From Selenomonadaceae bacterium (GTDB taxonomy: Bacteria > Bacillota > Negativicutes > Selenomonadales > Selenomonadaceae), in contig JAFWWC010000002.1 of the NCBI GenBank assembly GCA_017518105.1, positions 124,001 to 188,000 on the forward strand: a DNA stretch of 64,000 bases. The letters are read 5' to 3'. The translations under genes and the position numbers were made by a program. Shown here one piece after another: positions 15,558-25,107 of this stretch. Below the pieces are notes generated by a model that saw only the letters and a program-made list of their open reading frames with translations, was not told the origin of the DNA and ran no database searches. Position 1 is the stretch's first letter. Each line of letters opens with the position of its first letter.

Positions 15558-16139
15558 TTATTCAAAGTACCAACCGAAAATATTTCTGATTTTGACCTTA
15601 AAGCCGTCCAAAACGTCAACTGGTATCTCCATTTCAATTTTAGCGCGTTCGTCTTCGGAAATTTGTAGTAATTCGTCATCGCTCCAATTTTCATATTGTC
15701 CGCCGAGTTCATATTTGCCGTCGCGAAGCAGATAAACATCAATATTTTCTCTCCACGGGTCGATAATCCAATATTCGCGGACTCCGTTGCGTTCATAAAC
15801 GTCTTTTTTTATGCCAACGTCTCGTTTCATGGTTGAGCGCGAAAAAATTTCTGCAACCATATCCGGGACGCCATTTAGTGTCGCATTTTTATCTGCGAAT
15901 AACTTTTTGGCATTTTCCGCGCTGACAAAGATAAAATCAGGGCGAAATAAACTGCCGTCGGGGAAGTGAACATCAAAATTATCTGCAAAAGCCATTCCGA
16001 GCCTTTTTATACTGGCATAAGTGCCAATGAGTTTGATTAAATTAGCAGTAACATTAACATGCCTCATTCCGGGACTTGGTGCCATAATTTTTTCCCCCTC
16101 GATAAGCTCATAATCATCGCGAGTATCGAAAGCAAGCAT
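15558..16139 (-). CDS. Uma2-family (DUF820) restriction-endonuclease-like protein
   Basis: 193 residues, the usual Uma2 size. The PD-(D/E)xK-like core is visible: GSLFRPDFIFVS with the first Asp, MVAEIFSRST (Glu/Ser), then DVGIKKDVYERNGVREYWIIDP, the hallmark GVxEYWxxDP of the family. Uma2 proteins are widespread and abundant in cyanobacteria and some Firmicutes; their substrate is unproven. Nuclease activity is suggested by the fold only. AGGAGG precedes the start. Confidence 0.85.
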   Translation of the reverse strand: MLAFDTRDDYELIEGEKIMAPSPGMRHVNVTANLIKLIGTYASIKRLGMAFADNFDVHFPDGSLFRPDFIFVSAENAKKLFADKNATLNGVPDMVAEIFSRSTMKRDVGIKKDVYERNGVREYWIIDPWRENIDVYLLRDGKYELGGQYENWSDDELLQISEDERAKIEMEIPVDVLDGFKVKIRNIFGWYFE

Positions 16140-16296
16140 AAAACCGCCTCCTAACTAAAAATAAATCGACATCGACAAAATTTTTGCCTTGAATACCTCC
16201 TTTGAGACTGAAGAGCTAAGAAAACAAAACTTTCAAGCCAATTATCCCATGCTACGACCGATTGTCAAGGATTTTAGTAAAAATTTTTGTTTGAGA

Positions 16297-16396
16297 GGAA
16301 TTTTACGGCTTGAGAATGATTTTGGAGCTGTGAAACTGATTTTGGAGCTTGAAAACGGTTTTGAGGCTTCAAAAACGGTTTTGAGGGGCGATTTTA
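16297..16396. repeat. Degenerate 20-bp tandem repeats
   Basis: Five units of exactly 20 bp: the clearest are 16317-16336, 16337-16356 and 16357-16376, sharing (T/G)G(A/T)TTTTG(A/G)(A/G)G... with AAAC ends. Each starts with gattttgg or ggttttga. A 20-bp unit cannot keep a reading frame, so the plus-strand ORF across it is not credible. They lie in a 450-base stretch (16140-16590) with no gene. Confidence 0.8.
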
Positions 16397-16407
16397 GATG
16401 CAAATGG

Positions 16408-16431
16408 AAAAATCCAGAATATCGGATTTTT
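16408..16431. repeat. AAAAATCC palindrome, copy 1
   Basis: AAAAATCC-AGAATATC-GGATTTTT is a 24-bp inverted repeat. A near-identical copy (AGAATACG loop) lies at 16501-16524, and a half-site GGATTTTT at 16537-16544. They could be weak terminators or protein sites. Confidence 0.75.
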
Positions 16432-16465
16432 AAAAATGGTAAATGGCGTCATTACGCGAAACAAC

Positions 16466-16489
16466 AAAAAAAGCCCCTGTTCAGGGCTT
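16466..16489 (-). terminator. Terminator in the repeat region
   Basis: On the minus strand AGCCCTG-AA-CAGGGGCT followed by seven T. It is the second terminator behind the aminotransferase gene. Confidence 0.75.
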
Positions 16490-16500
16490 GAGATGGGCTG

Positions 16501-16524
16501 AAAAATCCAGAATACGGGATTTTT
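16501..16524. repeat. AAAAATCC palindrome, copy 2
   Basis: AAAAATCC-AGAATACG-GGATTTTT. See 16408-16431. Confidence 0.75.
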
Positions 16525-16553
16525 ATCCGAAATACCGGATTTTTCAGTTGGGC

Positions 16554-16580
16554 AAAAAAAATCCCGCCACATTGACGGGA
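16554..16580 (-). terminator. Terminator after the aminotransferase gene
   Basis: CCCG-TCAATGTGG-CGGG followed by eight T on the minus strand, 11 bases behind the stop codon. Confidence 0.8.
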
Positions 16581-16590
16581 AGAAAAATTT

Positions 16591-17811
16591 TTATTTCATG
16601 GCGCGGAGGATTTTTTCTGCGACGCCGTGCATTTTCCTAAACGAAGTCGAACAAGCCGCGACCCTAACGCCCAACTTCAGCGGCACCGCAAAGATTAAAT
16701 CGTCGTGGAGCTTCTGACAGACGACGGCGGGATTGTCGGCGGGCACTGCGATAAAGAATCCGCCCTTATACGGCACGACACGCAATCCGCAAGCCTTAGC
16801 CTCGTCAACGAAAACATCTGCGCGGCGTTTGACCATCTCATAAAGGGCTGTGCGTTCATTTTCGTAAGTCGGCAACAAATTTTTATCGGCGGCGAGCTTA
16901 ACGAGCAACGCTTGCGCCCCGCGATTGATATTCGACCACGTGGCACGGCATGAATACTTGCTAACGTCTTTGAACTCGTCGATAACCTTTGAATTGGCGG
17001 AAATACCGATTAAAGCTCCCGTCCGTTGCCCGTAAAGCGTAAAACTTTTCGACATGCTGAACGAAATCATCACGAACAGATTATCCGGAAGGTCGCTAAA
17101 CTTCTTCATAAAAGCTCGCGTGGAATTTTTTTCGCCGGCGAAGTCAATGTAAGCAATATCGACGAGCAGAGAAATCTTTTTGCCGGTAGAAGTCTGCGCT
17201 TTGAGCACGTCGAGGACTTTATCCCATTCATCGTTGCTTAGGGCGTAGCCCGTGGGGTTATGTGCGGGCGAATTGATAATCACGAGCAAAGAATTTTGTT
17301 TTTTCAAGAGGGCGTCGACCTTAACCGCAAAATCGCTGATATTGAAGTTCAAAGCGTCGTCGAAGAGCTTAAAAGTCTCCAAACGCTTGCCAGTCTCGTT
17401 GCAAATCAAATCATACGTTCCCCAACGCCAATCGTGAGTTAAAACGGCGTCGCCGCGTTCAGCGTAGTTTGCAATGGCGTGATGAATCGCTCCGGTGCCG
17501 CCAGAAGTCGCCACAGCTCCAAAAAATCCGTCAGGTTTGTTTTCGGCGAAGGTTAAATCAATTACGGCGTCCAAATAAGCGGGCAAACCGGAAATCGGCG
17601 CGTAGCTAACCAACTCATCGAATTCCATAGCGCGAAAAACTTTTTCGACGGTCGGGAGCGTCGCGAGCTTGCCTTCTTCGTCGAGAACAACGCCGATTGT
17701 CGCGTTAGTAACTTTTTCTGCCCCGTGAAGTTTTATTGCCTCGTTGCAAGCCTGGTTCGCGTCGAAAATTGCGTCTTTTAACTTTCTACCCGCCGCATGT
17801 GTTGCTGTCAT
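16591..17811 (-). CDS. Class I/II (aromatic/aspartate) aminotransferase
   Basis: 406 residues from the ATG at 17811, which has GGGAGG 10 bases upstream; an in-frame ATG further out would add 25 residues without signal. PLP-fold signs: SGGTGAIHHAIANYAE, SPAHNPTG (conserved Asn-Pro-x-Gly), DIAYIDF (Asp of the pyridine site), and SFSMSKSFTLYGQRTG with the Schiff-base Lys, like the SxSK...R of aspartate aminotransferases. The final Arg for substrate carboxylate is not separately confirmed. Substrate not known. It has its own terminator, and tnpB lies upstream. Confidence 0.85.
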   Translation of the reverse strand: MTATHAAGRKLKDAIFDANQACNEAIKLHGAEKVTNATIGVVLDEEGKLATLPTVEKVFRAMEFDELVSYAPISGLPAYLDAVIDLTFAENKPDGFFGAVATSGGTGAIHHAIANYAERGDAVLTHDWRWGTYDLICNETGKRLETFKLFDDALNFNISDFAVKVDALLKKQNSLLVIINSPAHNPTGYALSNDEWDKVLDVLKAQTSTGKKISLLVDIAYIDFAGEKNSTRAFMKKFSDLPDNLFVMISFSMSKSFTLYGQRTGALIGISANSKVIDEFKDVSKYSCRATWSNINRGAQALLVKLAADKNLLPTYENERTALYEMVKRRADVFVDEAKACGLRVVPYKGGFFIAVPADNPAVVCQKLHDDLIFAVPLKLGVRVAACSTSFRKMHGVAEKILRAMK

Positions 17812-17901
17812 ATTTAAAAAGCCTCCCAAAATTTTTTCCGCGCCGATTATATCAGCTTGCGGGCGTTTAGCAAGTTTTCCGGGCATGTATTCAGGTATTC
17901 A

Positions 17902-18000
17902 TTGACAAACTCCCCACGATGGCGGGGGATTCTGCTATCAACAATACTTGCCCAAAAATTTAGGTCTTACGGTATCTCCTGCAAGGGTCGTTGCCCCAAC
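17902..18000 (-). ncRNA. IS200/IS605 right end: tnpB 3' tail and candidate omega-RNA scaffold
   Basis: From the last tnpB codons to GTTTGTCAA this 99-base segment is about 86% identical to 55918-56016. Shared blocks are CACCGTAAGAC, TAAATTTTT, CAAGT-TTG, GATAGCA and TCGTGGGGAGTTTGTCAA, with a CCCC/GGGG stem near the end. In IS605 elements the RNA scaffold that guides TnpB overlaps the tnpB 3' end and stops at the right end, followed by the guide; here the following bases are 17901 downward. Assignment is by homology between the two copies and known TnpB biology. Confidence 0.7.
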
Positions 18001-19092
18001 CCTTCTTGCAAAATGTTTATTGCCGCGTTTCTGTCTCGGTCGTGTTCCACGCCGCATTTCGGGCATTTCCATTTGCGAATCCTTAAATCTTTTACTTGCG
18101 GATTCTTTTCTCCGCAGTAATGGCATATCTGACTTGACGCAAAATATCTCTCCACTTCAATTACAACCGTCCCGAATTTGCTTGCCTCGTACCTTAATAT
18201 TTTCACGAAGTCACTAAAGCCCAAATCTAAAATTTTTCTGCCCCAAAGTCTTTGCATTCCTTTTACGTTCAAATTTTCAATGCAAATCGTGTCGTACTCA
18301 AGGCAAAGTCTTCGCGCCAATTTGAAGTGGAAATCGTGCCGCCGATTCGTCGTCTTCTTATACACTCTTGCAAGATTCAACCGCGCTCGTCGTCTGTTAT
18401 TTGAGCCTTTGCACTTGCGCGACAATTCCCGCGACGCTTTGGCTATCAGCTTTGAACTGTTCGAGAAAAACAGCGGGCTTGTTATGTCTTTTCCGTCCGA
18501 TGCCGTTAAAAACTTTTTTAATCCGAAGTCGAAACCGACGCTTTGACCTGTTCGCGTTTCTACTTCAAAATTTTTGGCGTCCGTCACCAAGTAAACGTAA
18601 ATATCGCCCAAAACTGTCCCGCTTTATCGTCACTGTCTTAATTTTTCCACTAATCCGCCGTGACTGAAAGTATTTGTATCTTTGCCCGTTGATTGTAATC
18701 GTACGGTTGTCTTCATCTAGTTTCCAACCCGTTTGTTTGAGTGTGAACGATTTATAACGTTTTACTTTTTTGAATTTCGGCGGCGAACAGCGAATTTTAC
18801 GGTTTAAATTTCCGAAATACAAATCAAAGGCTTTGTTGATTCTTTCTACAACATCTTGCACTGCTTGTGAGCCGAATTCCAAAAGATATTTGAACTTCGC
18901 GATTTTCTTTAGCTTAGTCAAATGTTTTTTGAGCTTGTTTTGATTTAAAAACTTGCCAAACAATTTGTAGTAGCGATTGTGGAGGGCAATGCAATGATTA
19001 TACGTCAAAGCCGCCGCATTTATCTGCATGTGGAGTTTGGCGTTGTGTTCCGACTTATAGAGTTTGAAACAAAATGTCTTCATTGCATTCAT
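17967..19092 (-). pseudogene. tnpB: IS605 OrfB/TnpB transposon-encoded RNA-guided nuclease, frameshifted
   Basis: Two frames join into one TnpB of about 370 residues. The N part (to 18565) contains the helical domain and RDSFGRY; the C part carries the RuvC residues: GFDFGLKKFL (Asp), CIENLNVKGM (Glu), DRDRNAAINI (Asp), and the zinc ribbon CHYC...CPKC. The break is at 18599-18601: removing one T from the run TATTTACG restores RYYVYLVTD, the usual TnpB reading. So one inserted base disables an otherwise intact gene. No tnpA (Y1) gene is next to it. The start (MKTFCFKL) follows AGGGGGATG. Left-end hairpin at 19136-19159. Confidence 0.85.
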
Positions 19093-19135
19093 CCCCCTGT
19101 TACACAGTTTAGCATTAAAAAAACAAAAACAACGT

Positions 19136-19159
19136 GCGCCTTATATACTCTTACGGCGC
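19136..19159. repeat. Left-end inverted repeat of the tnpB element
   Basis: GCGCC...GGCGC (5-bp stem, 14-base loop) lies 44 bases before the tnpB start, where IS605 family elements carry the left-end hairpin recognised by TnpA. Confidence 0.5.
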
Positions 19160-19165
19160 GGATGA

Positions 19166-19190
19166 TAAAAAATCCCGCCTTTCGACGGGA
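19166..19190 (-). terminator. Terminator of the atp operon
   Basis: TCCCGTC-GAAA-GGCGGGA followed by six T on the minus strand, 10 bases behind the atpC stop codon. Confidence 0.88.
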
Positions 19191-19199
19191 AAAAGTATT

Positions 19200-19628
19200 T
19201 CAGCCCATGTGAACGCCTTTAACCAGAAGACGAGCCTTAGCTCTGGCGAGTGCCGCCTCTGCTCTGTCAATATCAATGTCTTCGTGGGCTTTTGGCGACT
19301 GTTTATAAGCTGTGACACGTTCATTAGCGCGTTGATAAGCAGATTTCGCCCGCTCAACGTCAATATCGTCAGGAATTTCCGCCGCGTCCGCTAGGATTGT
19401 AATTTTATCGGGCGTGACCTCCATAAAGCCGCCGCTGATAAAAAGTTTCGTCTCACCGCCGCCTTCCTTAATGCGCATTGCGTGCGGGATAAGCTCCGTC
19501 AAAAGATTTGCGTGCTTGGGCAAGATTCCCAGCTCCCCGACAATCGAACGGGTGATTAGCATGTTAATATCTTTTGCGTAGACTTCGCCTTTGTCGGGCG
19601 TGGCAACCTCAAGCAGGATTGTGGCCAT
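19200..19628 (-). CDS. atpC: ATP synthase epsilon subunit
   Basis: 142 residues: N-terminal beta-sandwich (LLEVATPDKGEVYAKDINML, GELGILPKHANLLTELIP, FISGGFMEV) and C-terminal helical hairpin (IDVERAKSAYQRANERV...). Epsilon couples the rotor and can inhibit ATP hydrolysis by extending its helices. It is the last gene of the operon, 3 bases after atpD. Length is normal for Firmicutes. Confidence 0.97.
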   Translation of the reverse strand: MATILLEVATPDKGEVYAKDINMLITRSIVGELGILPKHANLLTELIPHAMRIKEGGGETKLFISGGFMEVTPDKITILADAAEIPDDIDVERAKSAYQRANERVTAYKQSPKAHEDIDIDRAEAALARAKARLLVKGVHMG

Positions 19629-19631
19629 AAA

Positions 19632-21047
<1,416 letters not shown>

Positions 21048-21056
21048 TCAACTCCT

Positions 21057-22175
21057 TTATTCAAGCGCGTTGGCACCGCCGACAATCTCGTTAATCTCGT
21101 TGGTGATGCCCGCCTGCCTGACTTTGTTGTAGAAGAGATTGAGCCTGCCGACGAGTTCTTGCGCGTTGTCAGTGGCGTTGCTCATTGCGTTCATTCTGGA
21201 GGACAGCTCCGACGCCGCCGAGTGAAGCATTGCGCCGTAAATTCTCGTGGCAATTCTGCGTGGCATGAACTTATCCAACAGCGACACGACGTCCGGCTCG
21301 TAAATGTATTCCTCTTTGAGATTCGCGCTTGCCTTTGCGTAGTCGTCAGTGACAATCGGGAGCAACGTCACGTCGTCGGGCACGCAACTTATCGCCGACT
21401 TGAACTGAGTATAAATCAAAGTCACGTCGATAATCTCGCCGCTCGCGAACCGTTCCATGACCAAATCGGTAATCTCTTTGGCGTACTTGTATTGCGGACG
21501 CTCGCTTATGCCGTGATAGCTTTTGATGATATTATAGCCGCGTTGCTTAAAATGAGTGGTCGCCTTCCTGCCGACCGTGATAAGTTCGATTCCGTCAATG
21601 TAAGCCGCGTCGTTGTATTCGCGGGCAACGGAGACATTGGTACGGGAATCCGCGCCGCCTTGACGAGCCGCCGCCTTAGCCACGGAGCCTGTAGCAGTCA
21701 TTTGACGCTGTTGCTTTGGAGTCCGTTTACCCGCCGGCTTAATGCCCTTTAGCGCGTCGAAATTTTTCTTGTGGAAGTTCTCGTCGTCGCCGTCATCATC
21801 AAGGGAAGTGCTTGCCTCGGTGCCGTCGTACTCAATCGTATCGTGCGCCGACTTGAAGACGTTGCTTGCAAAAGAACCCGCCAGCCCCTTATCCGACGCA
21901 ATGACGATAAACAAGAACTTTCCCGCGCCCTCCTGTTGTTCAGCAATGAGTTCGTCGCGTGTCTTTATGAACGGGTGCTCGTACTCTTGCCCGCGCATTT
22001 GAGACATAACCCGCCGCATGATTTCCTTAGTCTTGGCGACGTAGGGGACGTTCGACAGCAGAGCATCACGCGCCGCATTGAACCTCGAACGCGCTATCAT
22101 GTCCATGGCGTTGGTTATCTTCTGGATGTTCTTGACGCTTTTAATCCGGCGGCGTATGTGTTGTAAATTTGCCAT
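21057..22175 (-). CDS. atpG: ATP synthase gamma subunit with a large insertion
   Basis: 372 residues against the usual 285-290. N-terminal coiled coil (IRRRIKSVKNIQKITNAMDMIA) and C-terminal helix (RIYGAMLHSAASELSSRMNAM, NKVRQAGITNEINEIVGGA) are well conserved, and ASDKGLAGSF marks the central domain. Between NVFKS (about residue 108) and LITVGRK (about 199) there are about 65 residues more than usual. The extra piece has an acidic part (LDDDGDDENF), a basic Lys/Gln/Arg part and an Ala-rich part; no Cys pair. It is not the redox loop of chloroplast gamma, which sits later. No frameshift is seen on either side. Confidence 0.95.
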   Translation of the reverse strand: MANLQHIRRRIKSVKNIQKITNAMDMIARSRFNAARDALLSNVPYVAKTKEIMRRVMSQMRGQEYEHPFIKTRDELIAEQQEGAGKFLFIVIASDKGLAGSFASNVFKSAHDTIEYDGTEASTSLDDDGDDENFHKKNFDALKGIKPAGKRTPKQQRQMTATGSVAKAAARQGGADSRTNVSVAREYNDAAYIDGIELITVGRKATTHFKQRGYNIIKSYHGISERPQYKYAKEITDLVMERFASGEIIDVTLIYTQFKSAISCVPDDVTLLPIVTDDYAKASANLKEEYIYEPDVVSLLDKFMPRRIATRIYGAMLHSAASELSSRMNAMSNATDNAQELVGRLNLFYNKVRQAGITNEINEIVGGANALE

Positions 22176-22188
22176 TTACGCCACCGCC

Positions 22189-23712
22189 TCATTCCGCAAC
22201 CTTGTAGGTGACTGTCTCTTTAAACTCGGTGATTGCCGCCTTCATCTCAGCCTCAAGTGCGTCGTCAAGTTTCTTCTTCTCCGCAATCTTTTTGCCGATG
22301 TCGGGATGATTAGCGTGCATGAACTTGATAAAGTCATTGTGGAAGGTTACGACTTTGTCAACGGGAATATCAGCCAAGAAACCTTTAACCGCCGTGTAAA
22401 TCGTCAAGACTTGGTCTTCAACGGCAAGCGGCGAGTACTGCGACTGCTTAAGCGTCTCAACCATGCGTGCGCCGCGGTCGAGTTGAGCCTTAGTCGCCTT
22501 GTCGAGGTCGGAGCCGAATTGCGCGAACGCCGCCAGCTCTCTGTACTGCGCAAGGTCAAGACGCATTGTGCCCGCAACTTGTTTCATTGCTTTAATCTGT
22601 GCACTGCCGCCGACGCGAGAGACACTCAAGCCAACGCTGATTGCCGGACGAATGCCGCTGTAGAAAGAGTCGGTCTCAAGCATGATTTGCCCGTCCGTAA
22701 TTGAGATAACGTTTGTGGGAATGTAAGCGGAAACGTCGCCCGCCTGAGTCTCGATAATCGGCAAAGCAGTAATGGAGCCTGCGCCGAGTCTGTCGCTTAA
22801 CTTCGCGGCGCGTTCCAAAAGTCTGGAGTGCAGATAGAAAACGTCGCCGGGATATGCTTCACGACCCGGAGGACGCCTCAACAGCAAGGACATTGCACGA
22901 TAAGCCGCCGCGTGCTTAGTCAAGTCGTCGTAAATGCAAAGGCAGTGTCCGTGCTTCTCGTACATGAAGTATTCCGCCATAGTGACGCCCGAATACGGCG
23001 CGAGGTATTGGAGCGGGGCAGAGTCAGCAGCCGTAGCCGCAACGACGATTGAATATTCCATTGCGCCATGGTCTTCCAACGTCTTGACGACGCGGGCAAC
23101 TGTCGACGCCTTCTGACCAATCGCCACGTAGACGCAGATACAGTTTTGACCCTTCTGGTTAATGATGGTGTCGATGGCGATAGCCGATTTGCCAATGCCG
23201 CGGTCGCCGATAATCAATTCGCGCTGACCACGACCAATCGGCACTAGTGCATCGATTGCCTTTAAGCCCGTCTGCAACGGCTCATGAACTGATTTCCTGT
23301 CCGCAATGCCAGGAGCCTTGAACTCAACGGGACGAGCCTTAGTCGTTTGAATCGGTCCCTTGCCGTCAATCGGACGACCGAGAGCATCAACGACGCGCCC
23401 AATCATATTTTCGCCGACCGGAACCTGCATAATCTTGCCCGTGCGTTTAACGGTGTGACCTTCTTTAATTTCGTTGTCGCGACCGAGGATAACCGCACCG
23501 ACGTTATCTTGCTCAAGGTTAAGGACGAGACCAAAAATATCGTCGCCGAAGTCGAGCAACTCGCCCGACATAGCCTTATCTAGCCCGTGAATGTGCGCAA
23601 TGCCGTCGCCAATCTCAATGACCGTGCCGACCTCGTCAACATTCAAGTCAACGTTGTAATTCTTAATCTGTTCCTTAATTATGGCAGTGATTTCATCTGG
23701 ATTTATCTTCAT
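22189..23712 (-). CDS. atpA: ATP synthase alpha subunit
   Basis: 507 residues. The non-catalytic nucleotide site's P-loop reads GDRGIGKSA (residues 169-177) where nearly all alpha subunits have GDRQTGKTA: Gln and Thr are replaced by Gly and Ile, and the next Thr by Ser. The visible [14 protein letters not shown] and C-terminal helices match the family. Alpha alternates with beta in F1. 13 bases before atpG. Confidence 0.98.
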   Translation of the reverse strand: MKINPDEITAIIKEQIKNYNVDLNVDEVGTVIEIGDGIAHIHGLDKAMSGELLDFGDDIFGLVLNLEQDNVGAVILGRDNEIKEGHTVKRTGKIMQVPVGENMIGRVVDALGRPIDGKGPIQTTKARPVEFKAPGIADRKSVHEPLQTGLKAIDALVPIGRGQRELIIGDRGIGKSAIAIDTIINQKGQNCICVYVAIGQKASTVARVVKTLEDHGAMEYSIVVAATAADSAPLQYLAPYSGVTMAEYFMYEKHGHCLCIYDDLTKHAAAYRAMSLLLRRPPGREAYPGDVFYLHSRLLERAAKLSDRLGAGSITALPIIETQAGDVSAYIPTNVISITDGQIMLETDSFYSGIRPAISVGLSVSRVGGSAQIKAMKQVAGTMRLDLAQYRELAAFAQFGSDLDKATKAQLDRGARMVETLKQSQYSPLAVEDQVLTIYTAVKGFLADIPVDKVVTFHNDFIKFMHANHPDIGKKIAEKKKLDDALEAEMKAAITEFKETVTYKVAE

Positions 23713-23727
23713 ATTTGTTTCGTCACC

Positions 23728-24279
23728 TCAAATTCCTATCGAATTGACTGACAAAGAGTTTTGCAAGGCGCGTAGGCGACCGGCAGCTGAACCGTCGATT
23801 CGCTTATCGCCAATCTTTAAAATGAGTCCGCCCAAAATCGAAGCGTCCTTATGAGTGCGAACTTTGACCTTGCGTCCCGTCAGCGTCGTGAGCTTTTTGA
23901 TAAGCGCGTCTTGTTGTTTCTTGCTTAGGGTAAAAGCCGTTGTCACGTCCGCGATTAAAATTCCCTGCTCCTTGTTCTTCAGCGATGTAAAAATGTCGTG
24001 AATCTCCTTGAAGACGCCGATACGTTTCTTATCCACGAGGAGCATTAGGAAGTTCATGACGGTTGCGGAGATTTCTTTATCGAACGCCCGCTTGAGTAAA
24101 TCTTTCTTGGCTTGCTGAGGGACAAGCGGATTTTGGAAGAACTTCACGGCTTCTGGAATATCGAAGACATCAGCGCGAATCCTGCTTAAGTCTTTGTCGT
24201 AGCCGTCAAGGTTGTTCTCGTCCTTAGCAATCTCGAAAATCGCCGTGGCATATTTGGAGGCAAGCTGAATGTTAAGCAC
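23728..24279 (-). CDS. atpH: ATP synthase delta subunit
   Basis: 183 residues: helical N-domain (KYATAIFEIAKDENNLDGYDKDL) and the C-terminal family signature (VRTHKDASILGGLILKIGDKRIDGS). It binds the top of F1 and the b stator. 15 bases before atpA, 9 after atpF. Confidence 0.96.
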   Translation of the reverse strand: MLNIQLASKYATAIFEIAKDENNLDGYDKDLSRIRADVFDIPEAVKFFQNPLVPQQAKKDLLKRAFDKEISATVMNFLMLLVDKKRIGVFKEIHDIFTSLKNKEQGILIADVTTAFTLSKKQQDALIKKLTTLTGRKVKVRTHKDASILGGLILKIGDKRIDGSAAGRLRALQNSLSVNSIGI

Positions 24280-24288
24280 GTTGCCACC

Positions 24289-24789
24289 TCATTTCATATC
24301 CGCGAACATGTTCTTATCAAGCTTGGAAATAAAATCGTTGACGAGCTTGTCGTTCTCTTTGGTGTCGAGGTTTTTGGAAACGACCTTGCCAGCCGCCGCC
24401 AAACTAAGCGTGACGATTTGCGATTTCATTTCCTCAAAGGCGCGGTTGCGTTCGTTCTCAATCTCGGCTTGCGCAGTCTGCTTCATGCGTTCGATTTCCT
24501 TGCGCGTCTCGGCTACTGCGGCGTCGTGTTCTTGACGGGCGGTTACGTTTGCTTTCTCGACGATGGCTTGAGCTTTCTTTTGCGCGTCGGCGAGCTGTGC
24601 TTTGTATTGCGTCAAGGTCTGTTCGGCGGCTTTTTTATCGGCGTCCGCTTGTTCTAAGTCGTTGCGGATTTTGTCCGAGCGTTGTTGAAGGAGCCGCGCC
24701 ACTGGTTTATAAGCAACCGCACGCAAGATGACGACCAGAATTAAGAAGTTGAGAATTTGCGCGAGAATCGTTGCGTTAATTTCAATCAA
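24289..24789 (-). CDS. atpF: ATP synthase b subunit
   Basis: 166 residues: one membrane helix (ILAQILNFLILVVILRAVAY), then a long charged coiled coil reaching F1 (RSDKIRNDLEQADADKKAAEQTL and so on), ending near MFADMK. It is the peripheral stalk. Length and layout are typical for a homodimeric b. Confidence 0.97.
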   Translation of the reverse strand: MIEINATILAQILNFLILVVILRAVAYKPVARLLQQRSDKIRNDLEQADADKKAAEQTLTQYKAQLADAQKKAQAIVEKANVTARQEHDAAVAETRKEIERMKQTAQAEIENERNRAFEEMKSQIVTLSLAAAGKVVSKNLDTKENDKLVNDFISKLDKNMFADMK

Positions 24790-24828
24790 AACAAATCACC
24801 CCTTTAAGTGCGCCTCTCGCGTTGCGCA

Positions 24829-25077
24829 TTAAAGAAGCGGGTTGGCGTAGAGCATGATGAGTGCTACGACCGTTGCGATAATCGCCATAGCCTCGATTAA
24901 GCCGACGGAGATAAGCGTATTGGTGAAGAGCGTATTTTTGGCTTCGGGCTGACGGGTGATGCCGTCGATGAATTTGCTGGTAACAAGACCGTCACCGACG
25001 CCCGCGCCGATTGCCGCCAAGCCCATAGTAATACCTGCTCCCAAAAGTGCTGCTGCTACCATAATCGCATGTTCCAT
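24829..25077 (-). CDS. atpE: ATP synthase c subunit with two membrane carboxylates
   Basis: 82 residues, two helices joined by RQPEAK. Glu62 (in GLIEAMAI) is the ion-carrying carboxylate. The position corresponding to Gln32 of Ilyobacter tartaricus carries Asp29 (GVGDGLV), so each hairpin has two acids. Known examples of a two-carboxylate motif (Fusobacterium nucleatum) couple Na+; however, the residue after Glu62 is Ala, not Ser/Thr as in classic Na+ binders. H+ or Na+ specificity cannot be read from this. Confidence 0.97.
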   Translation of the reverse strand: MEHAIMVAAALLGAGITMGLAAIGAGVGDGLVTSKFIDGITRQPEAKNTLFTNTLISVGLIEAMAIIATVVALIMLYANPLL

Positions 25078-25107
25078 GTTAATAAATCCTCCTTAGACAT
25101 AAAAAAA

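Noticed and set aside
16297-16396. Possible CRISPR array
   Set aside because: The units are contiguous 20-bp tandem copies with no spacers, and no cas gene is near.
16189-16491. 100-residue plus-strand ORF
   Set aside because: It crosses the 20-bp tandem repeats, palindromes and a terminator; 20-bp units break the reading frame pattern of coding repeats and no ribosome site or family is seen.
24829-25077. Firm call of a Na+-driven ATP synthase
   Set aside because: The residue after Glu62 is Ala rather than Ser/Thr; the Asp29 pair alone is not decisive.
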